From Lachnospiraceae bacterium (GTDB lineage: Bacteria; Bacillota; Clostridia; Lachnospirales; Lachnospiraceae), in contig CABJAM010000011.1 in NCBI GenBank assembly GCA_902363555.1, positions 62,001-126,000 of the forward strand: a DNA stretch of 64,000 bases, given 5' to 3'. The position numbers and the translations under genes are program-made. Within the stretch, counting starts at the first letter, position 1, and the number at the start of each line of letters is the position of its first letter. Shown here one piece after another: positions 26,212-34,260 of the stretch. The notes beneath the pieces are model-generated. The model ran no database searches. It was not told the DNA's origin and worked only from the letters and a program-made list of their open reading frames with translations.

Positions 26212-27069
26212 ATGCAAACAAAAGTTCTTCTTCATCTTGAACACATTTCTAAACGATATCAATCCGAGCTGGCTCTTAAAGATATTCAGATGGATCTACG
26301 CGAGGGTGAGATTCTGGGATTTTTAGGACCTTCCGGAGCCGGAAAAACAACCACAATAAAAATTATTACCGGACAACTGCGCCAGACCAGCGGAGAAGCC
26401 AAAATCCTCGGCACGGATACGACCAATATCGATGAATCGATTTATGAGAAAATCGGCATTGTCTCGGATAACAGTGGCATTTACGCAAAAATGACCGTCT
26501 GGAAAAATCTTCAGATTTTCGCAAATATATGGCAGGTGCCAAAGCCAAGAATTGAGGAGGTTCTCCGTCAGGTCGGGCTTTATGAGCACCGTAAGAAGGC
26601 GGCAGGAAAGCTGTCCAAAGGCCAGACCCAGCGGCTTGTGCTGGCCCGTGCGGTCTTGCACAGACCCCGGATACTTTTTCTCGATGAACCAACAAGCGGA
26701 CTGGACCCGGCCACAGCGGCAGCCATCCATAAAATGCTCCTGGATTTAAGGCAGGAGGGGATGGCCGTCTTTCTCACCACCCACAATATGGAGGAGGCCA
26801 CAAAGCTGTGTGACGCGGTCGCTCTGCTAAATAACGGTGAGATTGTGGAATTTGGACCGCCCAGGGAGCTTTGCCTGAAATACAACACCAAAAAGCAGTA
26901 CCGCGTACTTACCGGAGACGGTAAGGAGGAGGTTCTTACCCAGGCGCCGGATGATATCCACCGGCTGACCGGATATTTGCAGCAGGATAAGCTTTTGTCC
27001 ATCCATTCCTGCGAACCGTCACTGGAAACCGTGTTTTTGGAAGTCACTGGACGCGACTTAAATAATTGA
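26212..27069 (+). CDS. ABC-2-type exporter ATP-binding protein, NatA-like
   Basis: A 285-residue ATPase: Walker A GPSGAGKTTT near residue 43, signature LSKGQTQR, Walker B ILFLDEPTSGLDP and H-loop LTTHN. The C-terminal extension (LLSIHSCEPSLETVFLEVTGRDL) is typical of NatA/drug-export ATPases. Strong AAGGAGG site. The permease gene starts 12 bp later. Probable export of an ion, drug or peptide under control of the LytTR system (inference from position). Confidence 0.92.
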   Translation: MQTKVLLHLEHISKRYQSELALKDIQMDLREGEILGFLGPSGAGKTTTIKIITGQLRQTSGEAKILGTDTTNIDESIYEKIGIVSDNSGIYAKMTVWKNLQIFANIWQVPKPRIEEVLRQVGLYEHRKKAAGKLSKGQTQRLVLARAVLHRPRILFLDEPTSGLDPATAAAIHKMLLDLRQEGMAVFLTTHNMEEATKLCDAVALLNNGEIVEFGPPRELCLKYNTKKQYRVLTGDGKEEVLTQAPDDIHRLTGYLQQDKLLSIHSCEPSLETVFLEVTGRDLNN

Positions 27070-27081
27070 GGAGAGATAACG

Positions 27082-27825
27082 ATGAAAAATGTACATAAAT
27101 TTTTAGCTGTGACCGATATTAAATTTCAGACACTTTTCCAAAATATGACGGTGATGCTGGGGCCTGTGATGACCCTTGGACTTGTGGCGGGAATGCGGTA
27201 TTTATACGGAACAAACCTGGCCGGAGGCGGGGAATTGCCGGCAGCTCTGATGGCCATTATATTAAATATGGGGCTGTCCTTTAATGTTTCCATGAATGGT
27301 TTTTTAATGGTGGGCACGGCCATCGCCGAGGAGAAGGAAAAACATACGCTCAGAGTACTTATGACATCCTCCGTCACCGGAATCCAGTACTTCTGGGGTA
27401 CCATATGTATCCCCTTCCTTATGATCATGCTGATAAACGTGCTTATCCTGCCTCTTTCCGGCTGCACTGTATTGCCGGAAAATCTTCCGGTGTATTTTAT
27501 AATCACCGCTTTATCCGGGTTTACAAGCTGTATTATCGGTATGATCGTTGGGATTTTCGCCAAAAATCAGATGAGCGCCAATCTGATCGCCACGCCCCTT
27601 TTGTTTGTCTTTGCGCTGGTGCCCATTTTCGGAAACCTGTCTGAGGGGCTTGCGAAGGCTTCCCAATTTCTTTTTACCGGTGTCTTATCCGCCATGGCGG
27701 AGCGTATGGCCGCTGGCGAGGTATTTCGTCCGGGAATACTGCATATCGTCGTGCTTGCGGTACAGATGGCCGCAGCGCTGGCTGTCTTTTTGCTTATTTA
27801 TAAACGCAATGGTTATGAAAAATAG
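27082..27825 (+). CDS. ABC-2-type exporter permease
   Basis: A 247-residue membrane protein with about six hydrophobic spans and the ABC-2 permease motif around EEKEKHTLRVLMTSSV, where the ATPase docks. Partner of the preceding NatA-like ATPase. It converges on the multicopper oxidase gene with 24 bp between stops and no clear terminator. Confidence 0.88.
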   Translation: MKNVHKFLAVTDIKFQTLFQNMTVMLGPVMTLGLVAGMRYLYGTNLAGGGELPAALMAIILNMGLSFNVSMNGFLMVGTAIAEEKEKHTLRVLMTSSVTGIQYFWGTICIPFLMIMLINVLILPLSGCTVLPENLPVYFIITALSGFTSCIIGMIVGIFAKNQMSANLIATPLLFVFALVPIFGNLSEGLAKASQFLFTGVLSAMAERMAAGEVFRPGILHIVVLAVQMAAALAVFLLIYKRNGYEK

Positions 27826-27849
27826 CCGTTTACCCCATCTGAACCGCTG

Positions 27850-28746
27850 CTATGAGAGATAATTTACCGTTGTAAACATACCGCCGACCGCCGGATTACC
27901 GTTGTTGGTCACATGGTGGGGCATATGGCAGTGCATGGGCCATATGCCCTTATTGTTTGCCTGAAATTGTACATCCCATGTTTCACCGGAGGCCACGAGA
28001 ATGGTATTTTTGCAAAGCCTTGCAGTGGGCGGTATGGGGAAACCATCGGCGCCCACAACCTGGAACTGGTGGCCGTGAAGATGGATCGGGTGGTGATGCA
28101 TCTGGATATTTCCAAAGCGGACCCGCACCGTATCACCGCAGCATACGTCCAAGGGCAGCGTTTTAGGGTAGCATCTGCCATTGATCGTAAAGAAGTTAAA
28201 CCGGGGCTTTACAAAATTCAGATTGTAAGTGCCCGGTGTCAGATCGCCCCAGGGTAGAGCATTTACGGCCCATTCCTGGAGCAGACACAAATAATCTCTG
28301 TAATTTTTTCGGTGCTGCAGACACGGCTCCTCCACGATCAATCCGCCGAGCAGCCCGGCATTATCCTGTATAGGCACGGCAACATGAGAATGATACATAT
28401 ATGTTCCCGGGGGATTGCAGATGGTGAACCGGTAATCAAAAAATTCGCCGGGACCAATATAGGGCGACGGCTCAATGGGTGGAACACCGTCCATGATATT
28501 GGGAACCTCAAGACCGTGCCAGTGGACGCTGGTGCGCACCGGAAGATGATTGTATACTCTGAAAATCACTTTGTCTCCGGGAAATACATGGATAGTTGGG
28601 CCGGGGGTTGATCCGTTGTAGCCCCAGGCTTTGATAAATATGCCGTCCACCAGTTCCCATCGGATTTCCTCGGCGGTCAGTTCAAACAGCTTGCATCCAT
28701 TTTCATATGTAAATGGAAGGTCGTGAATACCGGGAGTTATTACCAT
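27850..28746 (-). CDS. Two-domain multicopper oxidase
   Basis: A 298-residue cupredoxin protein with all four copper motifs: HWHGLE (near residue 75), YHSHV (near 118), HPIHLHGH (near 220) and HCHMPHH near the C-terminus followed by GGM. Two cupredoxin domains instead of three, so it probably assembles as an oligomer. The gap between HCH-type motif and GGM is longer than in laccases. No Sec or Tat signal peptide is seen, unusual for this family, so it may be cytoplasmic. Possible substrates are cuprous ion, phenols or metals; unknown here. Own GAGG site and reading frame, no partners. Confidence 0.87.
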   Translation of the reverse strand: MVITPGIHDLPFTYENGCKLFELTAEEIRWELVDGIFIKAWGYNGSTPGPTIHVFPGDKVIFRVYNHLPVRTSVHWHGLEVPNIMDGVPPIEPSPYIGPGEFFDYRFTICNPPGTYMYHSHVAVPIQDNAGLLGGLIVEEPCLQHRKNYRDYLCLLQEWAVNALPWGDLTPGTYNLNFVKPRFNFFTINGRCYPKTLPLDVCCGDTVRVRFGNIQMHHHPIHLHGHQFQVVGADGFPIPPTARLCKNTILVASGETWDVQFQANNKGIWPMHCHMPHHVTNNGNPAVGGMFTTVNYLS

Positions 28747-28919
28747 AGATGATAACCTCAGCAGGGGTTTTTATAAATATATGTTTACGGATAATGATTA
28801 TTCAGACATTTCGGGGGAACTGCATTTTGCTTTCCGCTTTACTATTTTGTTCCTCTGTGGTAACCTATTTGTAAAAGAGGAACTGAAGGATTTGGAGACT
28901 CAGGAAAGAAAGTGTGTGT

Positions 28920-30656
28920 ATGAATCCGGTAATTTCCATCGGCAATCAGGATTTTGGGAATATAAGAGAAACACATTCGTTTTATATAGATAAGACCTAT
29001 ATGATCATGGAGTGGTGGGAAAATAACGATCCGGTCACGCTCATCACCCGTCCGCGCCGCTTTGGCAAAACGCTCAACATGAGTATGATGGAGCACTTTT
29101 TTTCCGCCAAATATACCGGGCGAAAGGATCTGTTCGAGGGGCTTTGCATATGGGAGGAAGAAAAATATCGTGAACTTCAGGGCACTTATCCAGTGATTTC
29201 TTTAAGCTTCGCAGATATCAAAGGTTCGACATTTGAGGCTACAAGAGATGGTATTATTTCAACACTGCTGGATCTTTACCGGAAACATGACTATCTGCTT
29301 AAAGAGGATGTTCTGTCCGATTTGGAAAAGCGGGATTTTTATACGCTGGGCCAGCATATTGGCGAGAACAAAGACGTGAAACGGGAAATTACAGAAAATA
29401 CCATTTGCTGGGCGATTAAGAATCTTATGGCTTATATGGTACGATTCTGTCAAAAAAAGGTCATTGTGCTTCTGGACGAATACGATACCCCCTTGCAGGA
29501 GGCTTATGTGAGCGGCTATTGGAAGCCCTTGATCGCTTTGATCCGCGGAATGTTTAATTCCACATTTAAGACCAATGACTATCTGTATCGTGGACTGCTG
29601 ACCGGCATCACCCGGGTCAGTAAGGAGTCGGTTTTCTCAGACCTGAACAATCTGGAGGTGGTTACAACCACTTCGGAAAAGTATGCTTCCTGTTTTGGTT
29701 TTACCCAAAAGGAAGTCTTTGCTGCTTTGGAAGATCGGGGTTTATCTGCTGAAAAGGAAAATATAAAGCATTGGTACGATTGTTTTTATTTTGGAGAGCG
29801 CACAGACATTTATAATCCATGGTCCATTACAAAGTATCTGGATACAAAGGAATATAGAACCTACTGGGCTGACACCAGCTCCAATGCGCTGGTGTCAGAA
29901 CTGATAAAACAGGGCACACCGGAGCTTAAAATGCAGATGGAGGACCTTCTTTCTGGGGAATGCCTGAAAGTACTTCTGGATGAACAGGTTATTTTTGAGC
30001 AGTTGAAAACTAAAAAAGGCGCTATCTGGAGCCTTTTGGTAGCCAGCGGCTATTTAAAGCCTGTAAGCAGGCAATTTAACCCGATAATGAGTAAGTTTAC
30101 CTATTTTTTGAAAATTACGAATTATGAGACTTTGTTAATGTTTCAGGAAATGATTTCCGGCTGGTTCCCGGAAGATAACACGTCATACAGTAATTTTAAA
30201 GAGGCCCTTGTACTTGGCGATCTGGATTATATGAACCAGTTTATGAACGAGGTGTCAGAAGAAATGTTCGGCAGCTTTGATGTGGGCAGGAAGCCTTCCG
30301 AAAAAACACATCCGGAGCGCTTTTATCATGGATTTGTATTAGGCCTGATCGTGGATATGGCTGACCGCTATCATATCCGTTCAAACCGTCAAAGTGGCTT
30401 TGGAAGATATGATGTGATGATGGAACCAAAGAATACAACAGATGACGCGATCGTGATGGAATTTAAAGTCTTTTCAAAAGCAAAAGACCAGACATTGGAA
30501 AAAGCGGCGGAAAATGCTTTGCAGCAAATAGATAAAATGAAGTATGATACGGAGCTTATCGCAAGAGGTATACCAAAGGCCCGCATCCGCCATTATGGCT
30601 TTGCCTTTGACGGACAGACCGTTTTGATCGCGGAGGATTCCCCATGCACAAGGTAA
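28920..30656 (+). CDS. AAA-ATPase-like / PD-(D/E)XK nuclease-like protein
   Basis: A paralogue of the protein at 11.4 kb without its HTH domain; about 578 residues. P-loop-like TRPRRFGKTLN near residue 42, Walker B VLLDEYDTPL, sensor-like segment RGLLTGITRVSKES, and C-terminal nuclease-like motifs GRYDVMMEP and IVMEFKVF. Function not established for this family. The start is either ATG 28920 or GTG 28914, the latter better spaced from AGGAAAG. Its last 13 bp overlap the following radical SAM gene, suggesting translational coupling. Confidence 0.88.
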   Translation: MNPVISIGNQDFGNIRETHSFYIDKTYMIMEWWENNDPVTLITRPRRFGKTLNMSMMEHFFSAKYTGRKDLFEGLCIWEEEKYRELQGTYPVISLSFADIKGSTFEATRDGIISTLLDLYRKHDYLLKEDVLSDLEKRDFYTLGQHIGENKDVKREITENTICWAIKNLMAYMVRFCQKKVIVLLDEYDTPLQEAYVSGYWKPLIALIRGMFNSTFKTNDYLYRGLLTGITRVSKESVFSDLNNLEVVTTTSEKYASCFGFTQKEVFAALEDRGLSAEKENIKHWYDCFYFGERTDIYNPWSITKYLDTKEYRTYWADTSSNALVSELIKQGTPELKMQMEDLLSGECLKVLLDEQVIFEQLKTKKGAIWSLLVASGYLKPVSRQFNPIMSKFTYFLKITNYETLLMFQEMISGWFPEDNTSYSNFKEALVLGDLDYMNQFMNEVSEEMFGSFDVGRKPSEKTHPERFYHGFVLGLIVDMADRYHIRSNRQSGFGRYDVMMEPKNTTDDAIVMEFKVFSKAKDQTLEKAAENALQQIDKMKYDTELIARGIPKARIRHYGFAFDGQTVLIAEDSPCTR

Positions 30657-31519
30657 TGGCAAAAGGTATTTTATCCGCTCATAACGGCATGAATTTATAC
30701 AGAGGCTGCACGCACGGCTGCATTTACTGTGATTCCCGCAGTCTGTGCTATCAGATGGATCATCCGTTTACGGATATCGAAGTCAAGGAAAACGCTGTGG
30801 TACTCCTTGAAAATGCCCTGCGGCACAAGCGAAAAAGATGTATGATCGGCACTGGAGCTATGACTGACCCATATATCCCTTTGGAAGCAGAGCTTTTGCA
30901 TACTAGGAAATGTCTTGAGCTTATCGATCATTATGGCTTCGGCGTGGCGATCCAGACGAAATCCGACCGGATTTTGCGGGATCTGGATCTGTTAAAGCGG
31001 ATAAATGACCGAACAAAATGTGTTGTTGAGATGACATTGACCACCTATGATGAAAACCTGTGCCGTATACTGGAACCAAATGTCTCAACTACAAAGGAAC
31101 GTTTACATGTACTGGAGGTCATGCGGGATAATAAAATACCAACGGTCGTCTGGCTGAGCCCGATTTTACCGTGGATTAATGATAATGAAGAAAATATACG
31201 TGGAATTTTGGATTATTGTATCAGAGCGAAGGTTTATGGGATCATTTGCTTTAACATGGGGCTGACGCTCCGGGAAGGGAACAGGGAATACTTTTACGAG
31301 AACCTGGACCGGTATTTCCCGGGGCTGAAAGCACAGTATATTAAAACCTATGGAAATCAGTACGAAATCGTCAGTCCGAATAATAAAACGCTGATGGAAC
31401 TATTTCGCAGGACGTGCAAAGCGAATGACATTGTTTATAATTATAATGATATTTTTCAGTATATGCAGACGTTTGAGGATAAGGCTGTGGGAGAGCAGAT
31501 GAGCCTGTTTGATTTATAG
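30644..31519 (+). CDS. Radical SAM protein, spore photoproduct lyase-like family
   Basis: A 291-residue radical SAM enzyme of the SPL-like group. The 4Fe-4S/SAM motif is RGCTHGCIYCDSRS near residue 20; GTGAMTDPYIPLE and the QTKSDRILRD region follow the family. True spore photoproduct lyase carries further conserved residues I cannot confirm, so a DNA-repair role is not claimed. ATG 30644 has GGAGG 7 bp upstream inside the AAA gene. The convergent Xer gene ends 5 bp after its stop. Confidence 0.85.
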   Translation: MHKVMAKGILSAHNGMNLYRGCTHGCIYCDSRSLCYQMDHPFTDIEVKENAVVLLENALRHKRKRCMIGTGAMTDPYIPLEAELLHTRKCLELIDHYGFGVAIQTKSDRILRDLDLLKRINDRTKCVVEMTLTTYDENLCRILEPNVSTTKERLHVLEVMRDNKIPTVVWLSPILPWINDNEENIRGILDYCIRAKVYGIICFNMGLTLREGNREYFYENLDRYFPGLKAQYIKTYGNQYEIVSPNNKTLMELFRRTCKANDIVYNYNDIFQYMQTFEDKAVGEQMSLFDL

Positions 31520-31524
31520 ATCAT

Positions 31525-32586
31525 TCAGGGCTTCGGTTCCCGCAGCGTCACCGCCGAAGCCGCCTTCCGCCTCCGGTCGTCGCCAAGAGCCGCATAATGT
31601 TTTTTCGTCGTATTTACATCCTTATGTCCAAGAACATCGGCCACAAGATAAATATCGCCGGTTTCTTTATAAAGATTCGTACCATAGGTGCTGCGCAGCT
31701 TATGGGGCGTAATATGCTTGTTGGGGGTCACCTGGGAAGCATATTTTTTTACAAGGTCCTCCACAGTGCGCACGCTGATGCGTTTTCTCTGCGAGGAGAG
31801 AAACAGTGCGTTTTCATGGCCGGCCAGCGGCGTTATAGCCTTGCGCGTTAGATCGAGATAGTCGTAGAGGGCATTTTCCACCTCATTGCCAAAGAACACA
31901 TACATCTGGCTGCCGCCTTTTCGGGTGACTTTTATCGAGTTGTTCTTAAAGTCCACATCATTTAAATCCAGACCTACACATTCAGATACACGAACACCTG
32001 TTCCTAGCAAGAGAGTCATAATGGCTAAATCCCGGTATTTTGTCTTTTCATAGTAAACTTTACGCTGGCCAGTGAGCACATTTCCGCAATTTTCTATGAA
32101 ATCCAGCAGGGAAGCCACCTCATCGATATCCAGCCGGATGATGGCTTTATCGTGAAGCTTTGGCATGGAAACAAGCTGCGCCGGGTTTGTTTTGATGACC
32201 TGACGCTTGTAATAATAATTATAAAAGCTGCGAAGCGACGACATTTTCCGGGCAAGGCCTTTTTCCGTATTTGTGACAAGCTTGTCCGAAGCATCGTAAA
32301 CCTTCAGATATTCCTGATATTCCTCAATATCGATGGATTGGAGCCGGTCCAGGTCATCCAGGGTGAAATCCGACGTCTTGTAGCTTTTATAGTTGGGATT
32401 GGTTTCAATCAGGTAATTAAAAAATATCCTCAGATCATAGGCATACGAAATCCGCGTTTTCGATGATGTGGTCGGCTCCATAGCCCGGAAATAATCCCTG
32501 GCAAATGGCGGAAGCTCGGAGAGTACGCCGCGCAGCTTCAATGTGTTTTCTATATTCATTTTCTCATGGTAAGTCAATGGTTCCAT
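31525..32586 (-). CDS. Tyrosine recombinase, XerC/XerD-like
   Basis: A 353-residue site-specific recombinase with all catalytic residues: Arg in GTGVRVSE, Lys in VTRKGG, HKLR box in HKLRSTYG, His in LGHKDV and Tyr in KKHYAALG. The N-terminal SAM-like core-binding domain is present (residues about 30-150). It lies beside rluD and lspA in the core gene block without phage genes or attachment repeats, so a chromosome-dimer-type Xer role is more likely than an element integrase. GGAGG precedes the start. Confidence 0.87.
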   Translation of the reverse strand: MEPLTYHEKMNIENTLKLRGVLSELPPFARDYFRAMEPTTSSKTRISYAYDLRIFFNYLIETNPNYKSYKTSDFTLDDLDRLQSIDIEEYQEYLKVYDASDKLVTNTEKGLARKMSSLRSFYNYYYKRQVIKTNPAQLVSMPKLHDKAIIRLDIDEVASLLDFIENCGNVLTGQRKVYYEKTKYRDLAIMTLLLGTGVRVSECVGLDLNDVDFKNNSIKVTRKGGSQMYVFFGNEVENALYDYLDLTRKAITPLAGHENALFLSSQRKRISVRTVEDLVKKYASQVTPNKHITPHKLRSTYGTNLYKETGDIYLVADVLGHKDVNTTKKHYAALGDDRRRKAASAVTLREPKP

Positions 32587-32618
32587 ATAAAAACCTCCGT
32601 AATTTAAAATCTAAAGGT

Positions 32619-32627
32619 ATTATAACA
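32619..32627 (-). promoter_or_regulatory. Extended -10 promoter of the recombinase gene
   Basis: On the minus strand TGTTATAAT, an extended -10 with perfect TATAAT (32619-32624), about 33 bp upstream of the start codon. No good -35 box, as allowed for extended -10 promoters. Confidence 0.55.
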
Positions 32628-32642
32628 CATTCTGCCTTTTTT

Positions 32643-32688
32643 GGCTACATCTTCGCAATAAATCCGTATTTGGCGCAGAGATGTAGCC
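32643..32688 (-). other. Long stem-loop between rluD and the recombinase gene
   Basis: GGCTACATCT (32643-32652) pairs perfectly with AGATGTAGCC (32679-32688), and the interior can add CGC/GCG and AATA/TATT pairs. On the minus strand it is followed by A residues and not T residues, so it is not a canonical terminator of rluD. It could be an RNA processing or stability hairpin. Confidence 0.55.
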
Positions 32689-32704
32689 GCCACTTCCCCG
32701 GCCC

Positions 32705-33640
32705 TTACAAATACATTTTTTCCATCTTATCCAGTAACGCCTGAAAATAATCCGGCAATGGCGTTTCAAATTCCATATATTCACCGGTGGACGGATGCAC
32801 AAATCCCAAAACTTTGGCGTGAAGTGTCTGGCCCTGTAAATTCCAAGGCTGTTTATCCGGTCCATAAACCGTATCACCTAAAAGTGGATGATGTATACTG
32901 GCCATATGCACACGAATCTGGTGGGTGCGCCCGGTTTCCAGCGTACATTCGATATACGTAAACTTCCCAAAACGCTTCAAAACCCGGTAATGCGTCACCG
33001 CATCCCGGCCGTTTTTATAATTTATAGCCATTTTCTTCCGGTCCGCCGGACTGCGGCCAATGGGCGCCGATACGGTGCCTTCGTCCTCAGTAATATTATT
33101 GTATACAATCGCGTGATATTTTCGTGTAATGGAATGCTCCTTCAGTTGAGCCGCCAGGCTGTTGTGGGCCTTGTCATTTTTGCATATGACAATAACGCCC
33201 GTGGTGTCCTTATCGATTCTGTGGACGATTCCCGGGCGCATAACGCCGTTGATGGTAGACAGTTGATCTCTGCAATGATACATAACCGCATTGACTACCG
33301 TATGGTGCTCGTGGCCGGCCGCCGGATGCACCACCATATCCTTGGGTTTATTGATCAAAAGAACGTCGTCATCCTCGTAAACGATGTCCAGCGGTATATC
33401 CTCAGCCTCCACATCCAGGCTCACAGGCTCAGGAAGGGCCACTTCTACCCTTTCCCCAGCCACAACCTTATAATTGGCTTTAACAGGCCTTAAATCGGCA
33501 AATACAGCGCCATCCCTGATAAGCTTCTGAAAATAAGATCTGGAATACTCCGGAAAATTGTCACTTAAAAATTTATCAATACGGACACCGCCACATGCGG
33601 CATACACCACGCATTCCAGACCTTGCCCGCGATCACTCAT
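32705..33640 (-). CDS. RluD-family 23S rRNA/tRNA pseudouridine synthase
   Basis: A 311-residue pseudouridine synthase. The N-terminal S4 RNA-binding domain (VRIDKFLSDNFPEYSRS) is followed by the RluA-type catalytic domain with active-site Asp in HRIDKDTTGVIV, then GRTHQIRVHMA. ATG 33640 overlaps the end of lspA by 8 bp and is preferred; ATG 33655 is an alternative. lspA-rluD adjacency is common in Firmicutes. Confidence 0.9.
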   Translation of the reverse strand: MSDRGQGLECVVYAACGGVRIDKFLSDNFPEYSRSYFQKLIRDGAVFADLRPVKANYKVVAGERVEVALPEPVSLDVEAEDIPLDIVYEDDDVLLINKPKDMVVHPAAGHEHHTVVNAVMYHCRDQLSTINGVMRPGIVHRIDKDTTGVIVICKNDKAHNSLAAQLKEHSITRKYHAIVYNNITEDEGTVSAPIGRSPADRKKMAINYKNGRDAVTHYRVLKRFGKFTYIECTLETGRTHQIRVHMASIHHPLLGDTVYGPDKQPWNLQGQTLHAKVLGFVHPSTGEYMEFETPLPDYFQALLDKMEKMYL

Positions 33641-34193
33641 CTTTCTTACCGCCATTTCCGCCGGTCACGGCCGCCTCATCGTCGATTTCCTTATTTGGGC
33701 CCTTTTTACTCAGGAAATCAAAATCCGCTTCCTTATAATAAAAAATATACATAACAAGAAAAAATACAGCGGAGCATGTGACATAAATGTCCGCCACATT
33801 AAATATAGGAAAATCGATCAATTTAAAATAGAAAAAATCCACCACATAGCTGTTGACCATCCGGTCCACAAAATTTCCAAGCGCTCCGGCCATGCATACT
33901 GTAACCGCCAGCTTCATCCAAAAATGCCGCCGCCCGTCGGGGATTTTATGATAAAACCAGCAAAGAAACGCCACAATGACCACCGTAATGATCACGAAAA
34001 ATATCTTCTGATCCTGAAACAGTCCAAAGGCGGCGCCCCGGTTTTCAAGATAATTCAGTTCAAAAACCCCATCCCATAAAACGAAAGGCTCCTTCCCCAT
34101 GAGATGGGCCGTTGCCAGCCATTTTGTCCACTGGTCAAAAATAACCAGCACCAAAACGCCCAGCAGCGGTTTAATATATTTTGTCAGCTTCAT
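33633..34193 (-). CDS. lspA: Lipoprotein signal peptidase (signal peptidase II)
   Basis: Membrane aspartyl protease that trims the signal peptide of lipid-modified prolipoproteins. It has four hydrophobic spans and both catalytic aspartate motifs, GNFVDRMVNSYVVDFF and FNVADIYV. Length 186; the tail after the last span is slightly long and charged. GGAG upstream of the ATG. It would process lipoproteins such as the binding protein and the D,D-carboxypeptidase of this window. Confidence 0.95.
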   Translation of the reverse strand: MKLTKYIKPLLGVLVLVIFDQWTKWLATAHLMGKEPFVLWDGVFELNYLENRGAAFGLFQDQKIFFVIITVVIVAFLCWFYHKIPDGRRHFWMKLAVTVCMAGALGNFVDRMVNSYVVDFFYFKLIDFPIFNVADIYVTCSAVFFLVMYIFYYKEADFDFLSKKGPNKEIDDEAAVTGGNGGKKDE

Positions 34194-34260
34194 ATCACCT
34201 AAACTCCTTTATATAACATGATTCGCATAGCTGCTATTCATTTGACGCCAGCGATCCGGA

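Noticed and set aside
28781..28993. 70-codon plus-strand frame before the second AAA gene
   Set aside because: It overlaps the well-supported AAA coding sequence in another frame and has no family resemblance.
31525..32586. Tyrosine recombinase as evidence of an integrated element
   Set aside because: It sits in conserved core synteny with rluD and lspA; no tRNA, flanking repeats or phage genes accompany it.
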